A DNA stretch of 8,984 nt from Prevotella sp. UBA7594 (lineage in GTDB: Bacteria > Bacteroidota > Bacteroidia > Bacteroidales > Bacteroidaceae), in assembly GCA_002490315.1 (NCBI GenBank), contig DLKG01000038.1:1-8984 (forward strand), read 5' to 3'. Both the position numbers and the translations under genes were made by a program. This document shows, piece by piece, positions 1-6,263 of this stretch (positions are counted from its first letter, which is position 1; every line of letters begins with the position of its first letter). Under the pieces are notes generated by a model. It ran no database searches. It was not told the DNA's origin and worked only from the letters and a program-made list of their open reading frames with translations.

Positions 1-5
1 TGCAT

Positions 6-13
6 TATCTTTG
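6..13 (+). promoter_or_regulatory. Bacteroidota-type -7 promoter element (TATCTTTG) for the transporter gene
   Basis: TATCTTTG matches the Bacteroidota sigma-ABfr -7 consensus TAnnTTTG at every defined position and continues as TTTGCA. Transcription would start near position 20, giving an A-rich leader of about 50 nt before the ATG at 73. The matching -33 element (TTTG about 20 bp upstream) would lie before the window, so only half of the promoter is visible. The second promoter element, at 2271-2278, shows the same extended TAnnTTTGCA form and similar distance to its gene, which supports both calls. Confidence 0.6.
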
Positions 14-72
14 CATAAGAATTTCTTGACAACCACTAAAACAGATAAACCAACAACAAACTCTATCTACAG

Positions 73-1734
73 ATGGAATGGATTGACAGCCTCTTCACAA
101 TACACTCGGCAGTGCAGACTCTCGTACTGCTTGCCCTCATCGTTTCCCTCGGACTTGCCCTCGGCAAACTCCGCATCAAGGGCATCTCGCTCGGCGTGGC
201 GTTCGTCTTCTTCATCGGCATCGTGGCGGGCAGTCTCCACTTCAGCGCCGACGCGGAGATGACGAGTTTCGCCGAAACCTTCGGTCTGTCGCTCTTCGTC
301 TACGCCCTCGGTCTCCACGTGGGCCCCAACTTCATCGGCATGATGCGTCATGAAGGCTTGTCGCTCAATCTCTGGAGCCTCATCATCATCGTGCTCGGCA
401 CGGTGATGGCGCTCAGTCTATGCCTCTTTCTCCCCATCAGCCTCCCCGACATGGTAGGCATCCTCTGTGGCGCCACCACCAACACGCCCGCTCTCGGTGC
501 CGCCCAGCAGGCCCTTGCCTCCGCTCATCTCTCCAGCAGTGGCGCTGCCCTCGGCTGCGCCGTCACCTATCCTCTCGGTGTCGTCGGTGTCATCGTCGCA
601 ATGATACTGCTCCGCAAGCTTCTCGTGCGTCCCGCCGACCTCCAGCCAAGCGCAGAGGCAGACGACGACCACACCTACGTCGGACAGTTCGTAGTCGTCA
701 ACCCCGCCATTGCCGGGAAGACGATAGCCCAAATCTCGCAGTCGACCCATCGCCATTTCATCATCTCGCGCATATGGCGCAAGGGAGAGGTGATAGTGCC
801 CTTGGCACAGACCGTTATGCTTCTTGGCGACAATGTCCTCGTCGTCACCAATCGCGACGAGGTGGCGGCAATGGACATCCTTTTCGGTGAGCGCGTGAAG
901 AAAGACTGGAACCGTGACAAAATCGACTGGAACGCCATCGACTCCACCGTAGAGAGCCGCGTCATAGTCATGACCCGCACTAAGCTCAACGGTCGCACGC
1001 TTGGCTCGCTCCACATGCGCGAGACCTACGGTGTCAACGTCTCCCGCGTCATGCGTGGCGACATTAAGCTCCTCGCCACCGACAATCTGCTCCTTCAATA
1101 TGGCGACCGCGTAACTGTCGTCGGCACCCCCGAGGACATCGACCATGCAGAGGCTTTCCTCGGCAACGCCGTGCAGGTGCTCAACGAGCCTAATCTCGGA
1201 GCCATTTTCTTCGGACTCCTCCTTGGTCTTGCCGTCGGCATGGTGCCCGTGAGCATCCCCGGCATGAGTGCTCCCGTCAAGCTCGGCATCGCCGGTGGTC
1301 CTATCATAATGGGCATCATCATTGGAGCCCTCGGCTCACGCGTCCATTTCATAAGCTACACGACGCGCTCCGCGTCGCTCATGCTCCGCAAGATGGGCCT
1401 CTCGCTCTATCTCGCCTGCCTCGGTCTCTCTGCCGGCAAGGATTTTCTCTCCACTATCATCCGTCCAGAAGGACTGCTGTGGGTGGGCGTTGGCTTCGCC
1501 CTCACCGTCGTGCCGCTGCTCATCATAGGTGCCATCGCCCTGAAAATCCATAAGTTTGATTTCGGCACAATCTGCGGACTCCTCTGCGGCGCAATGGCAA
1601 ACCCCATGGCGCTCAGCTACGCCAACGACACGATAGAGGGCGACCGCGCAGCCGTCGCCTACACGTCGGTGTATCCCCTCGGCATGTTCATCCGCGTCAT
1701 CATAGCCCAAGTGATAATAATGTTCATGGTATAA
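73..1734 (+). CDS. AspT/YidE/YbjL-family transporter with two central RCK_C domains
   Basis: A 553-residue inner-membrane protein, the length I recall for E. coli YidE. The N-terminal membrane half (about 12-183) holds five or so hydrophobic segments. Two RCK_C/TrkA-C-type regulatory domains follow (about 200-272 and 290-367), then a second membrane half (about 373-553). The halves are an internal duplication: CGATTNTPALGAA with VTYPLG (132-169) matches CGAMANPMALSYA with SVYPLG (505-537). This is the architecture of the aspartate:alanine exchanger family; the substrate of YidE-like members is not established, so none is assigned. RCK_C domains usually bind a small ligand or ion and gate the transporter. 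The start at 73 is the first ATG in frame, about 50 nt after a promoter element, and leads straight into the first hydrophobic segment. An RNase H gene follows 10 bp after the stop, probably in the same operon. Confidence 0.9.
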   Translation: MEWIDSLFTIHSAVQTLVLLALIVSLGLALGKLRIKGISLGVAFVFFIGIVAGSLHFSADAEMTSFAETFGLSLFVYALGLHVGPNFIGMMRHEGLSLNLWSLIIIVLGTVMALSLCLFLPISLPDMVGILCGATTNTPALGAAQQALASAHLSSSGAALGCAVTYPLGVVGVIVAMILLRKLLVRPADLQPSAEADDDHTYVGQFVVVNPAIAGKTIAQISQSTHRHFIISRIWRKGEVIVPLAQTVMLLGDNVLVVTNRDEVAAMDILFGERVKKDWNRDKIDWNAIDSTVESRVIVMTRTKLNGRTLGSLHMRETYGVNVSRVMRGDIKLLATDNLLLQYGDRVTVVGTPEDIDHAEAFLGNAVQVLNEPNLGAIFFGLLLGLAVGMVPVSIPGMSAPVKLGIAGGPIIMGIIIGALGSRVHFISYTTRSASLMLRKMGLSLYLACLGLSAGKDFLSTIIRPEGLLWVGVGFALTVVPLLIIGAIALKIHKFDFGTICGLLCGAMANPMALSYANDTIEGDRAAVAYTSVYPLGMFIRVIIAQVIIMFMV

Positions 1735-1744
1735 AAACTCAATA

Positions 1745-2206
1745 ATGCAAAACCCTCCCGACTATCGTCACGACACCGTACTTCCCCTTCCGATGGAAGT
1801 GACAGCCAACGCATGGGCTGTCGATGCGGCGTGCTCAGGCAATCCGGGTCCGATGGAGTATCAGGCCATCGACCTTGCCACCGGTGCGCAAGTGTTCCAT
1901 TTCGGTCCGGTACACGGCACCAACAACATAGGCGAGTTTCTCGCCATCGTTCACGCCCTCGCCCTTCTCGACCGTCAGGGCGTCAGCGGCAAGACCATCT
2001 ACTCCGACTCCCGCAACGCTATTCTGTGGGTGCAGAAGCGCCAGTGCAAGACGAAGCTCCAGCGCACGCCGCAGACCGAACAGCTCTTCCAAATCATAGC
2101 CCGCGCCGAGGCATGGCTCCGCACGCACACCATAAACAACCCCATCGTAAAGTGGGAAACGCGCAAGTGGGGCGAAGTGCCTGCCGACTTCGGAAGAAAA
2201 GGCTGA
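1745..2206 (+). CDS. Compact type 1-like ribonuclease H (Bacteroidota type)
   Basis: A 153-residue cytoplasmic protein with an RNase H fold, expected to cleave the RNA strand of RNA-DNA hybrids (R-loops, primers). The visible motifs are AVDAACSGNPGPMEY (25-39), TNNIGEFLAIVHAL (59-72), IYSDSRNA (85-92) and a C-terminal VPADFGRK (145-152). From these I infer the four metal-binding acids as Asp27, Glu64, Asp88 and Asp148. Compared with E. coli RNase HI, the loop carrying the conserved HAGH histidine is missing and replaced by a short WETRKWGE segment. No N-terminal viroplasmin/hybrid-binding domain is present, although many Bacteroidota relatives carry one. The gene starts 10 bp after the transporter stop with no promoter between them, so the two are probably co-transcribed; no functional link is evident. 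Met17 (position 1793) is an alternative start, since residues 1-20 are not part of the fold. Stop codons occur in quick succession at the end (TGATGAGTAA). Confidence 0.88.
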   Translation: MQNPPDYRHDTVLPLPMEVTANAWAVDAACSGNPGPMEYQAIDLATGAQVFHFGPVHGTNNIGEFLAIVHALALLDRQGVSGKTIYSDSRNAILWVQKRQCKTKLQRTPQTEQLFQIIARAEAWLRTHTINNPIVKWETRKWGEVPADFGRKG

Positions 2207-2270
2207 TGAGTAACAGCAATAAGAGGACGTTATTTTTCCTTAATAATGCCATGCTCTCGAATAAAAGTAG

Positions 2271-2278
2271 TAAATTTG
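2271..2278 (+). promoter_or_regulatory. Bacteroidota-type -7 promoter element (TAAATTTG) for the FKBP operon
   Basis: TAAATTTG matches TAnnTTTG at all defined positions and continues as TTTGCA, as in the element at 6-13. Transcription would start near 2285, leaving a leader of about 48 nt, AT-rich and without a Shine-Dalgarno sequence, before the ATG at 2333. No clear TTTG -33 box lies 19-21 bp upstream. The element decides the start of the first FKBP gene: an in-frame ATG at 2246 lies upstream of the predicted transcript start and cannot be used from this promoter. I find no comparable element in front of the second or third FKBP gene. Confidence 0.65.
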
Positions 2279-2332
2279 CACATACATTATACATATAGGA
2301 AACAATATTATATAAATACAAGACATCAGATT

Positions 2333-2938
2333 ATGGACAAACTCAGTTACGCCCTTGGTCTCGGCATCGGCCGTCAGCTCTCACAGATGGGAGCCACAGA
2401 CCTCAACATCGACGATTTCGCTCAGGCCATCAAGGACATGCTGGCCGGCAACGAGCCTAAGATAGCCGACCAGGAGGCGCAGACCATCGTTACGGAATTC
2501 TTCCAGCAGCAGGAGGCAAAGCAGCGTGCTGCCGCCGCAGAGAAGTATAAGGAAAACAAGGAGAAGGGCGAGGCTTGGCTCGCCGAGAAGGCAATGGAGG
2601 AGGGCGTAGTGTCGCTTCCTTCCGGCTTGATGTATCAGGTGCTCAAAGAGGGCAACGGCAAGAAGCCTACAGCCTCCGACACAGTGGAGTGCCACTATGA
2701 GGGTCGCCTCATCGACGGCACCGTCTTCGACAGCAGCTACAAGCGCGGCGAGAGCGCCACGTTCCCCCTCAACGGCGTCATCCCCGGATGGACAGAGGGC
2801 GTGCAGCTCATGTCGGAAGGCTCGAAGTATCGCTTCTTCATCCCCTACCAGCTCGCCTATGGAGAGCGCGGCGCAGGTCAGGCAATCCCGCCGTTCGCAG
2901 CACTCGTGTTCGACGTGGAGCTTATCAAAGTTATTTAG
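2333..2938 (+). CDS. FKBP-type peptidyl-prolyl isomerase, cytoplasmic (first of three tandem FKBP genes)
   Basis: A 201-residue FkpA/Mip-like isomerase that should catalyse cis-trans isomerisation of X-Pro bonds. There is no signal peptide: the protein opens MDKLSYALGLG, the first helix of the FKBP_N dimerisation domain (about 3-40). A long charged helix follows (about 48-90, rich in Glu, Lys, Gln and Ala), then the FKBP domain (about 95-201). By alignment with human FKBP12 the active-site residues are all present: Tyr122, Phe132, Asp133, Phe144, Val149, Ile150, Trp153, Tyr176 and Phe193. The start at 2333 is preferred over the upstream in-frame ATG at 2246, because those extra 29 residues are atypical and would be encoded across the promoter. 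It heads a three-gene FKBP unit, with a 91-bp gap to the next gene. A 50-bp stretch of its catalytic region (2694-2743) is identical to the next gene. Confidence 0.9.
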   Translation: MDKLSYALGLGIGRQLSQMGATDLNIDDFAQAIKDMLAGNEPKIADQEAQTIVTEFFQQQEAKQRAAAAEKYKENKEKGEAWLAEKAMEEGVVSLPSGLMYQVLKEGNGKKPTASDTVECHYEGRLIDGTVFDSSYKRGESATFPLNGVIPGWTEGVQLMSEGSKYRFFIPYQLAYGERGAGQAIPPFAALVFDVELIKVI

Positions 2939-2945
2939 GATTCTT

Positions 2946-2973
2946 GGATTTCCCAATTAGGAAATTCCTAATT
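2946..2973 (+). promoter_or_regulatory. Possible alternative hairpins in the first FKBP intergenic gap
   Basis: Two mutually exclusive hairpins can be drawn just after the first FKBP stop. One pairs ATTTCC (2948-2953) with GGAAAT (2960-2965), extended by GG/CC across one bulged T. The other pairs AATTAGG (2955-2961) with CCTAATT (2967-2973) around a 5-nt loop. No T-run follows, so this is not a classical terminator. It could stabilise or process the transcript, or partly attenuate it. The stems are short and AT-rich, so chance is a real alternative. Confidence 0.25.
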
Positions 2974-3029
2974 TGAGATTCAGAACTTTCAAGACAGAAG
3001 AAAATTAAGAATATACAACAATAGAAAAA

Positions 3030-3905
3030 ATGAAGAAATTTTCATTTGTAGCCATTTTGGCTATCGCAGCCTCAAGCTTCTTCGCTTCCTGCGGCAACAA
3101 CGCCTCCAACAAGGCAAACCTCAAGAATGATGTCGACACATTGAGCTACGCCATCGGTATGGCGCAGACACAGGGTCTGAAACAGTATCTGCTTCAGATG
3201 GACATCGACACAACCTATATGGACGCTTTCGTGAAGGGTCTGAACGACGGTGCCAACGCTGGCGACGACAAGAAGAAGGCAGCCTACTATATGGGCGTGC
3301 AGATTGGTCAGCAGATCAGCAACCGCATGATTAAGGGCATCAACCACGAGATCTTCGGCGACGACTCCACAAAGACCATCTCCCTGAAGAACTTCATGGC
3401 AGGCTTCGTGCAGGGCGTGAAGGGCAAGAACGGTCTCATGACCATCGAGCAGGCAGGTCAGATTGCACAGGCAAAGATGATGGCAATCAAGTCAAAGCAC
3501 ATGGAACAGCAGTATGGCCCGCTGAAGAAGAAGGGCGAGCAGTGGATGGCAGCCAACGCCAAGAAGCCGGGTGTGAAGACTCTGCCCTCAGGTCTGCAGT
3601 ATAAGGTCATCAAGGAAGGCAACGGCGCAATGCCTAAGGACACTTCAATGGTGAAGGTCAACTATGAGGGTCGCCTCATCGACGGCACCGTCTTCGACAG
3701 CAGCTACAAGGCAGGACAGCCCGTGACGCTCCGCGCCAACCAGGTGATAAAGGGCTGGACAGAGGCTCTCGTACACATGCCCGCAGGTTCTGTATGGGAA
3801 GTGTACATCCCGCAGGAACTTGCTTATGGCGACCGTGAGCAGGGTCAGATCAAGCCTTACTCTCCGCTCGTGTTCAAGATAGAGCTTATCAGCGTTGGCG
3901 AGTAA
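3030..3905 (+). CDS. FKBP-type peptidyl-prolyl isomerase, predicted lipoprotein (second of three)
   Basis: A 291-residue envelope isomerase. The N-terminus has a Lys-Lys start, a hydrophobic core and a lipobox FAS-C, so lipidation at Cys21 is predicted. The residues after Cys (GNNASNKA) lack the acidic stretch that exports lipoproteins to the surface in Bacteroidota, so a periplasm-facing anchor is more likely. The linker leads into two FKBP_N-like helical repeats: about 36-74, with LSYAIGMAQTQGL and AFVKGLNDG, and about 84-131, with YYMGVQIGQQI and FMAGFVQGV. A long helix follows, then the FKBP domain (about 183-289). Pocket residues are Tyr212, Phe222, Asp223, Val239, Ile240, Trp243, Tyr266 and Phe282. 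The position of FKBP12 Phe46 is Leu234, a mild departure from its two neighbours. The gene lies between two FKBP genes, with gaps of 91 and 71 bp and no internal promoter seen. The leader is A-rich (AATAGAAAAA just before ATG). Confidence 0.9.
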   Translation: MKKFSFVAILAIAASSFFASCGNNASNKANLKNDVDTLSYAIGMAQTQGLKQYLLQMDIDTTYMDAFVKGLNDGANAGDDKKKAAYYMGVQIGQQISNRMIKGINHEIFGDDSTKTISLKNFMAGFVQGVKGKNGLMTIEQAGQIAQAKMMAIKSKHMEQQYGPLKKKGEQWMAANAKKPGVKTLPSGLQYKVIKEGNGAMPKDTSMVKVNYEGRLIDGTVFDSSYKAGQPVTLRANQVIKGWTEALVHMPAGSVWEVYIPQELAYGDREQGQIKPYSPLVFKIELISVGE

Positions 3906-3976
3906 TCGCGCGGCATAGCAGAGAAAAGAAACTATCACACAACATCTCGCACCCCTAAATACTAACAACAGAAACA

Positions 3977-4978
3977 ATGAAAAAGATTTTAACTTTGGCG
4001 GTGGCTGCCATTCTCACGGCATCCTTCGCCATTGCAGCCCCGGCAAAGAAAGACAAGAAGAACAAGAAGTCGTGCTGCACAGAGCAAATGGCTCCGTGCT
4101 CCCTTCTCAGCAAGAGCGATTCGCTCAGCTATGCTGCAGGTATGCACACGACGAACGGCCTCATGGAATATGTAGGCAGAGAGTACGGCGTAGACTCTAC
4201 GGGCGTGCAGGCTTTCGTGGAGGGACTCCGCGAGGGCATCGCCAAGCAGAACGACAAGCAGTTTATGGCACGCGTGGCTGGCTTGCAGATTGCGCAGATG
4301 CTTGAGAAGCGCATCTATCCGAGCGTGGCGTCGCAGGTGAAGAACACTCCCTGGACTCTCGACAGCCTCACGTTCAACCGTGCCTTCATCGCTGCCGTCC
4401 TCGGCGACACCACTGTCATGAAGACCGCCGACGCCAGCAAGTACTTCGAGAAGACTATGACCGACGAGAAGCGCCGTCAGGAAGAGGCTTACAAGGCTGA
4501 GAACGTGGAGTGGCTCAAGACCAACGCCACGAAGGAAGGCGTGAAGACTCTGCCTTCAGGCTTGCAGTACAAGGTGCTCACAGCCGGAACGGGCGAAGTG
4601 GCAGGCAAGGACGACAACGTAACCGTGCGCTACGAGGGCAAGACCATCGACGGCAATGTCTTCGACAGCAGCTACAAGCGCAACCCCAACACGACAACAT
4701 TCCGTCCCGACCAGGTGATAAAGGGCTGGACAGAGGCTCTGACGATGATGCCTGTTGGCAGCACTTGGGAACTCTACATCCCGCAGGAACTCGCCTACGG
4801 CTCACGCGCCGCTGGCAGCATCAAGCCTTACTCTACGCTTATCTTCAAGGTGGAGCTCGTGAAGGTCGACCGCAAGAAGGTGGAGGAGTCGGCATCCGAC
4901 AAGAAGTCGGACACAAAGGCTGCCGTGAAGACTCTCGTGAAGGGCAAGAAGGCGGCTGCCAAGAAGGCAAAGAAGTAA
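3977..4978 (+). CDS. FKBP-type peptidyl-prolyl isomerase, exported, with Cys cluster and Lys/Ala-rich tail (third of three)
   Basis: A 333-residue isomerase with a Sec signal peptide (MKKILTLAVAAILTASFAIA, likely cut near residue 20) and no lipobox, so predicted soluble in the periplasm. The mature N-terminus is unusual: a lysine-rich stretch (24-31) is followed by Cys33, Cys34 and Cys41 in CCTEQMAPC. Two FKBP_N-like repeats follow (about 48-90 and 97-144; the second is divergent), then a long charged helix (about 152-182) and the FKBP domain (about 188-297). The FKBP12 pocket is complete: Tyr219, Phe229, Asp230, Phe242, Val247, Ile248, Trp251, Tyr274 and Phe290. A tail of about 35 residues (299-333), dominated by Lys and Ala and ending KKAAAKKAKK, extends past the fold and is absent from the other two copies. 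It probably binds something anionic, but that is inference. It is the last gene of the FKBP unit; a terminator begins 63 bp after the stop. Confidence 0.9.
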   Translation: MKKILTLAVAAILTASFAIAAPAKKDKKNKKSCCTEQMAPCSLLSKSDSLSYAAGMHTTNGLMEYVGREYGVDSTGVQAFVEGLREGIAKQNDKQFMARVAGLQIAQMLEKRIYPSVASQVKNTPWTLDSLTFNRAFIAAVLGDTTVMKTADASKYFEKTMTDEKRRQEEAYKAENVEWLKTNATKEGVKTLPSGLQYKVLTAGTGEVAGKDDNVTVRYEGKTIDGNVFDSSYKRNPNTTTFRPDQVIKGWTEALTMMPVGSTWELYIPQELAYGSRAAGSIKPYSTLIFKVELVKVDRKKVEESASDKKSDTKAAVKTLVKGKKAAAKKAKK

Positions 4979-5041
4979 AGACGTCTCTGCACAATAGGGC
5001 CCCTAAGGGATAAATAGACATGCATTAAAATGCAATATGAC

Positions 5042-5077
5042 AAGGAGGTGTGGCCTGCAAAGCTACACCTCCTTTTT
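5042..5077 (+). terminator. Strong Rho-independent terminator of the FKBP operon
   Basis: A 13-bp stem pairs AAGGAGGTGTGGC (5042-5054) with GCTACACCTCCTT (5062-5074), with one G-T wobble and a 7-nt loop CTGCAAA, ending in a run of five T (5073-5077). Seen from the other strand the hairpin has no T-run, so it acts for + strand transcription only. It closes the three-gene FKBP unit and separates it from the PI-PLC gene, whose ATG lies 35 bp further on. By coincidence the two arms contain a Shine-Dalgarno-like and an anti-Shine-Dalgarno-like sequence; the left arm should not be read as a ribosome binding site, since pairing hides it and no ATG follows at the proper distance. Confidence 0.88.
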
Positions 5078-5112
5078 GCTTTCTCCCCCTCTCTTTCCTA
5101 AAATCTATTCGT

Positions 5113-6186
5113 ATGAACAATCGATTCGCAACACTTCTTCTCCTGCTCTCCGTCTGCTGTGCCTGCTGCGCCGCCGACTGGATGGCGCGTCTCGACGACA
5201 GCCGCCACGTCTGCCGCGTGTCCATTCCCGGCACGCATGATGCCTGCACGGGCTATGGCTTCCTTCCCGAGGACACGCTGCTTGGCAACAAGATTGCCCG
5301 CACGCAGGAACTCAACATCAGTCAGCAATGGGCTGCAGGCGTGCGCGCCTTCGACCTCCGGCCCGACGTGCGCAACATGGGCGACACGACGCGCGTGCTG
5401 CAAGTGTACCACGGCGCCTTCGCCACGCGACAGACCTTCGCCGGCGTCTTCGACGTCCTTCGCGACTCCCTGCGCCAGCATCCCACGGAGTTCGCCGTCA
5501 TCATCATGCAGCACGAGCGCAATGACGGGCGCGACGGCAGCCGATGGGAGCAGATGGCCGACTACGTGCTCGCCATGAACAGCGATCTGCTCGTCGATTT
5601 CCGTCCCGACCTCACCGTGGGACAGATGCGCGGACGTATTCTCGTGCTCAGCCGCGACCGCTACAACTCGCTTCCCCGAGGCGGCTACGTGGAGGGGTGG
5701 CGTTTCGATTCCGACGTCGACTGGCACAATCCTGCCGTCATCAAGGGTTGCGCCCAGGAGGGTCGGCTCGTCGTGCAGGACTTCTACGACATGACCTGGG
5801 AGGGCGGCACGCCTGCCAAGCTCGCAGCCATACAGCGGCTCCTGCGTCTCGCCAACAGTAAGAAAGTGGCTGACGCCGACCCCGACATGTGGTTTGTCAA
5901 TCACACCTCGGGCTACTCCATCACCACCTCCGACTTCACTCCCCAACCCGTCTCCACTTCCGACGGCTACCGTGCCAACGCCGCCGAGACCAACCGCTGG
6001 CTCGCTAATCTTATCGAGGCGCGCGAGAGCACCGTCAAGAGCCGCAACAAGAATAATCGCCCCACACGCCAACGCCACGTCCATACCGGACTGGTGATGA
6101 TGGACTTCGCCGGCGTCGACCGCTCCGGTTCCTACGACGTGCTCGGCAAGCGCCTCGTCAATGCTGTTATAGACAGCAATTTCTGA
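5113..6186 (+). CDS. Exported phosphatidylinositol-specific phospholipase C-like protein (PLC X domain)
   Basis: A 357-residue exported protein with a PI-PLC X-like TIM barrel. Bacterial PI-PLCs cleave phosphatidylinositol to diacylglycerol and inositol cyclic phosphate. Recognisable motifs are VSIPGTHDACTG (36-47), AGVRAFDLRPDVR (75-87), VYHGAF (98-103), FAVIIMQHERNDG (127-139), FRPDLTVGQMRGRILVLSRDR (163-183, written with its key Gly-Gln-Met-Arg-Gly core), WFVNHTSGY (260-268) and MMDFAGVD (329-336). By comparison with the B. cereus enzyme the catalytic set would be His42, Asp43, Arg83, His100 and Asp331. The signal peptide has four cysteines (15, 16, 18, 19), so signal peptidase I cleavage near Ala20/Ala21 and lipidation are both possible. 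The start at 5113 is chosen because an in-frame GTG at 5050 lies inside the terminator hairpin and would add a non-signal extension. Substrate is unproven: self-made inositol lipids, host lipids, or another phosphodiester. Confidence 0.85.
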   Translation: MNNRFATLLLLLSVCCACCAADWMARLDDSRHVCRVSIPGTHDACTGYGFLPEDTLLGNKIARTQELNISQQWAAGVRAFDLRPDVRNMGDTTRVLQVYHGAFATRQTFAGVFDVLRDSLRQHPTEFAVIIMQHERNDGRDGSRWEQMADYVLAMNSDLLVDFRPDLTVGQMRGRILVLSRDRYNSLPRGGYVEGWRFDSDVDWHNPAVIKGCAQEGRLVVQDFYDMTWEGGTPAKLAAIQRLLRLANSKKVADADPDMWFVNHTSGYSITTSDFTPQPVSTSDGYRANAAETNRWLANLIEARESTVKSRNKNNRPTRQRHVHTGLVMMDFAGVDRSGSYDVLGKRLVNAVIDSNF

Positions 6187-6263
6187 GCGTTGAAGGCTTG
6201 GAAAGAAAACCAACAGAGACAATCCGCAAAATCAAAATAACAACTGTAAAAAAATAAAAGGAT

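Noticed and set aside
418..1146. Minus-strand open frame of about 242 codons opposite the transporter gene
   Set aside because: Composition is typical of an antisense shadow, and the + strand frame is an intact transporter with the family's internal duplication.
2218..2237. Possible terminator after the RNase H gene: AATAA, 7-nt loop, TTATT, then T-run
   Set aside because: The stem is only five A-T pairs, and TTATT can pair equally with another AATAA downstream, so stability is too low to call a terminator.
2246..2332. Upstream in-frame ATG that would lengthen the first FKBP by 29 residues
   Set aside because: It lies upstream of the predicted -7 element at 2271-2278, and the extra residues resemble translated leader sequence rather than an FKBP_N helix.
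5021..5034. Small inverted repeat TGCAT-TAAA-ATGCA ahead of the terminator
   Set aside because: Only five base pairs with no T-run, and it is adjacent to a far stronger hairpin; likely chance in an AT-rich spacer.
5075..5106. Possible promoter for the PI-PLC gene: TTTG at 5075-5078 with TAAAATCT about 20 bp downstream
   Set aside because: The downstream half misses most of the TAnnTTTG consensus and would place the transcript start almost on the ATG. The true promoter for this gene is not identified.
5098..6222. Minus-strand open frame of about 374 codons opposite the PI-PLC gene
   Set aside because: Same antisense codon-bias effect; no recognisable domain, and the + strand frame shows the PI-PLC motifs and a signal peptide.
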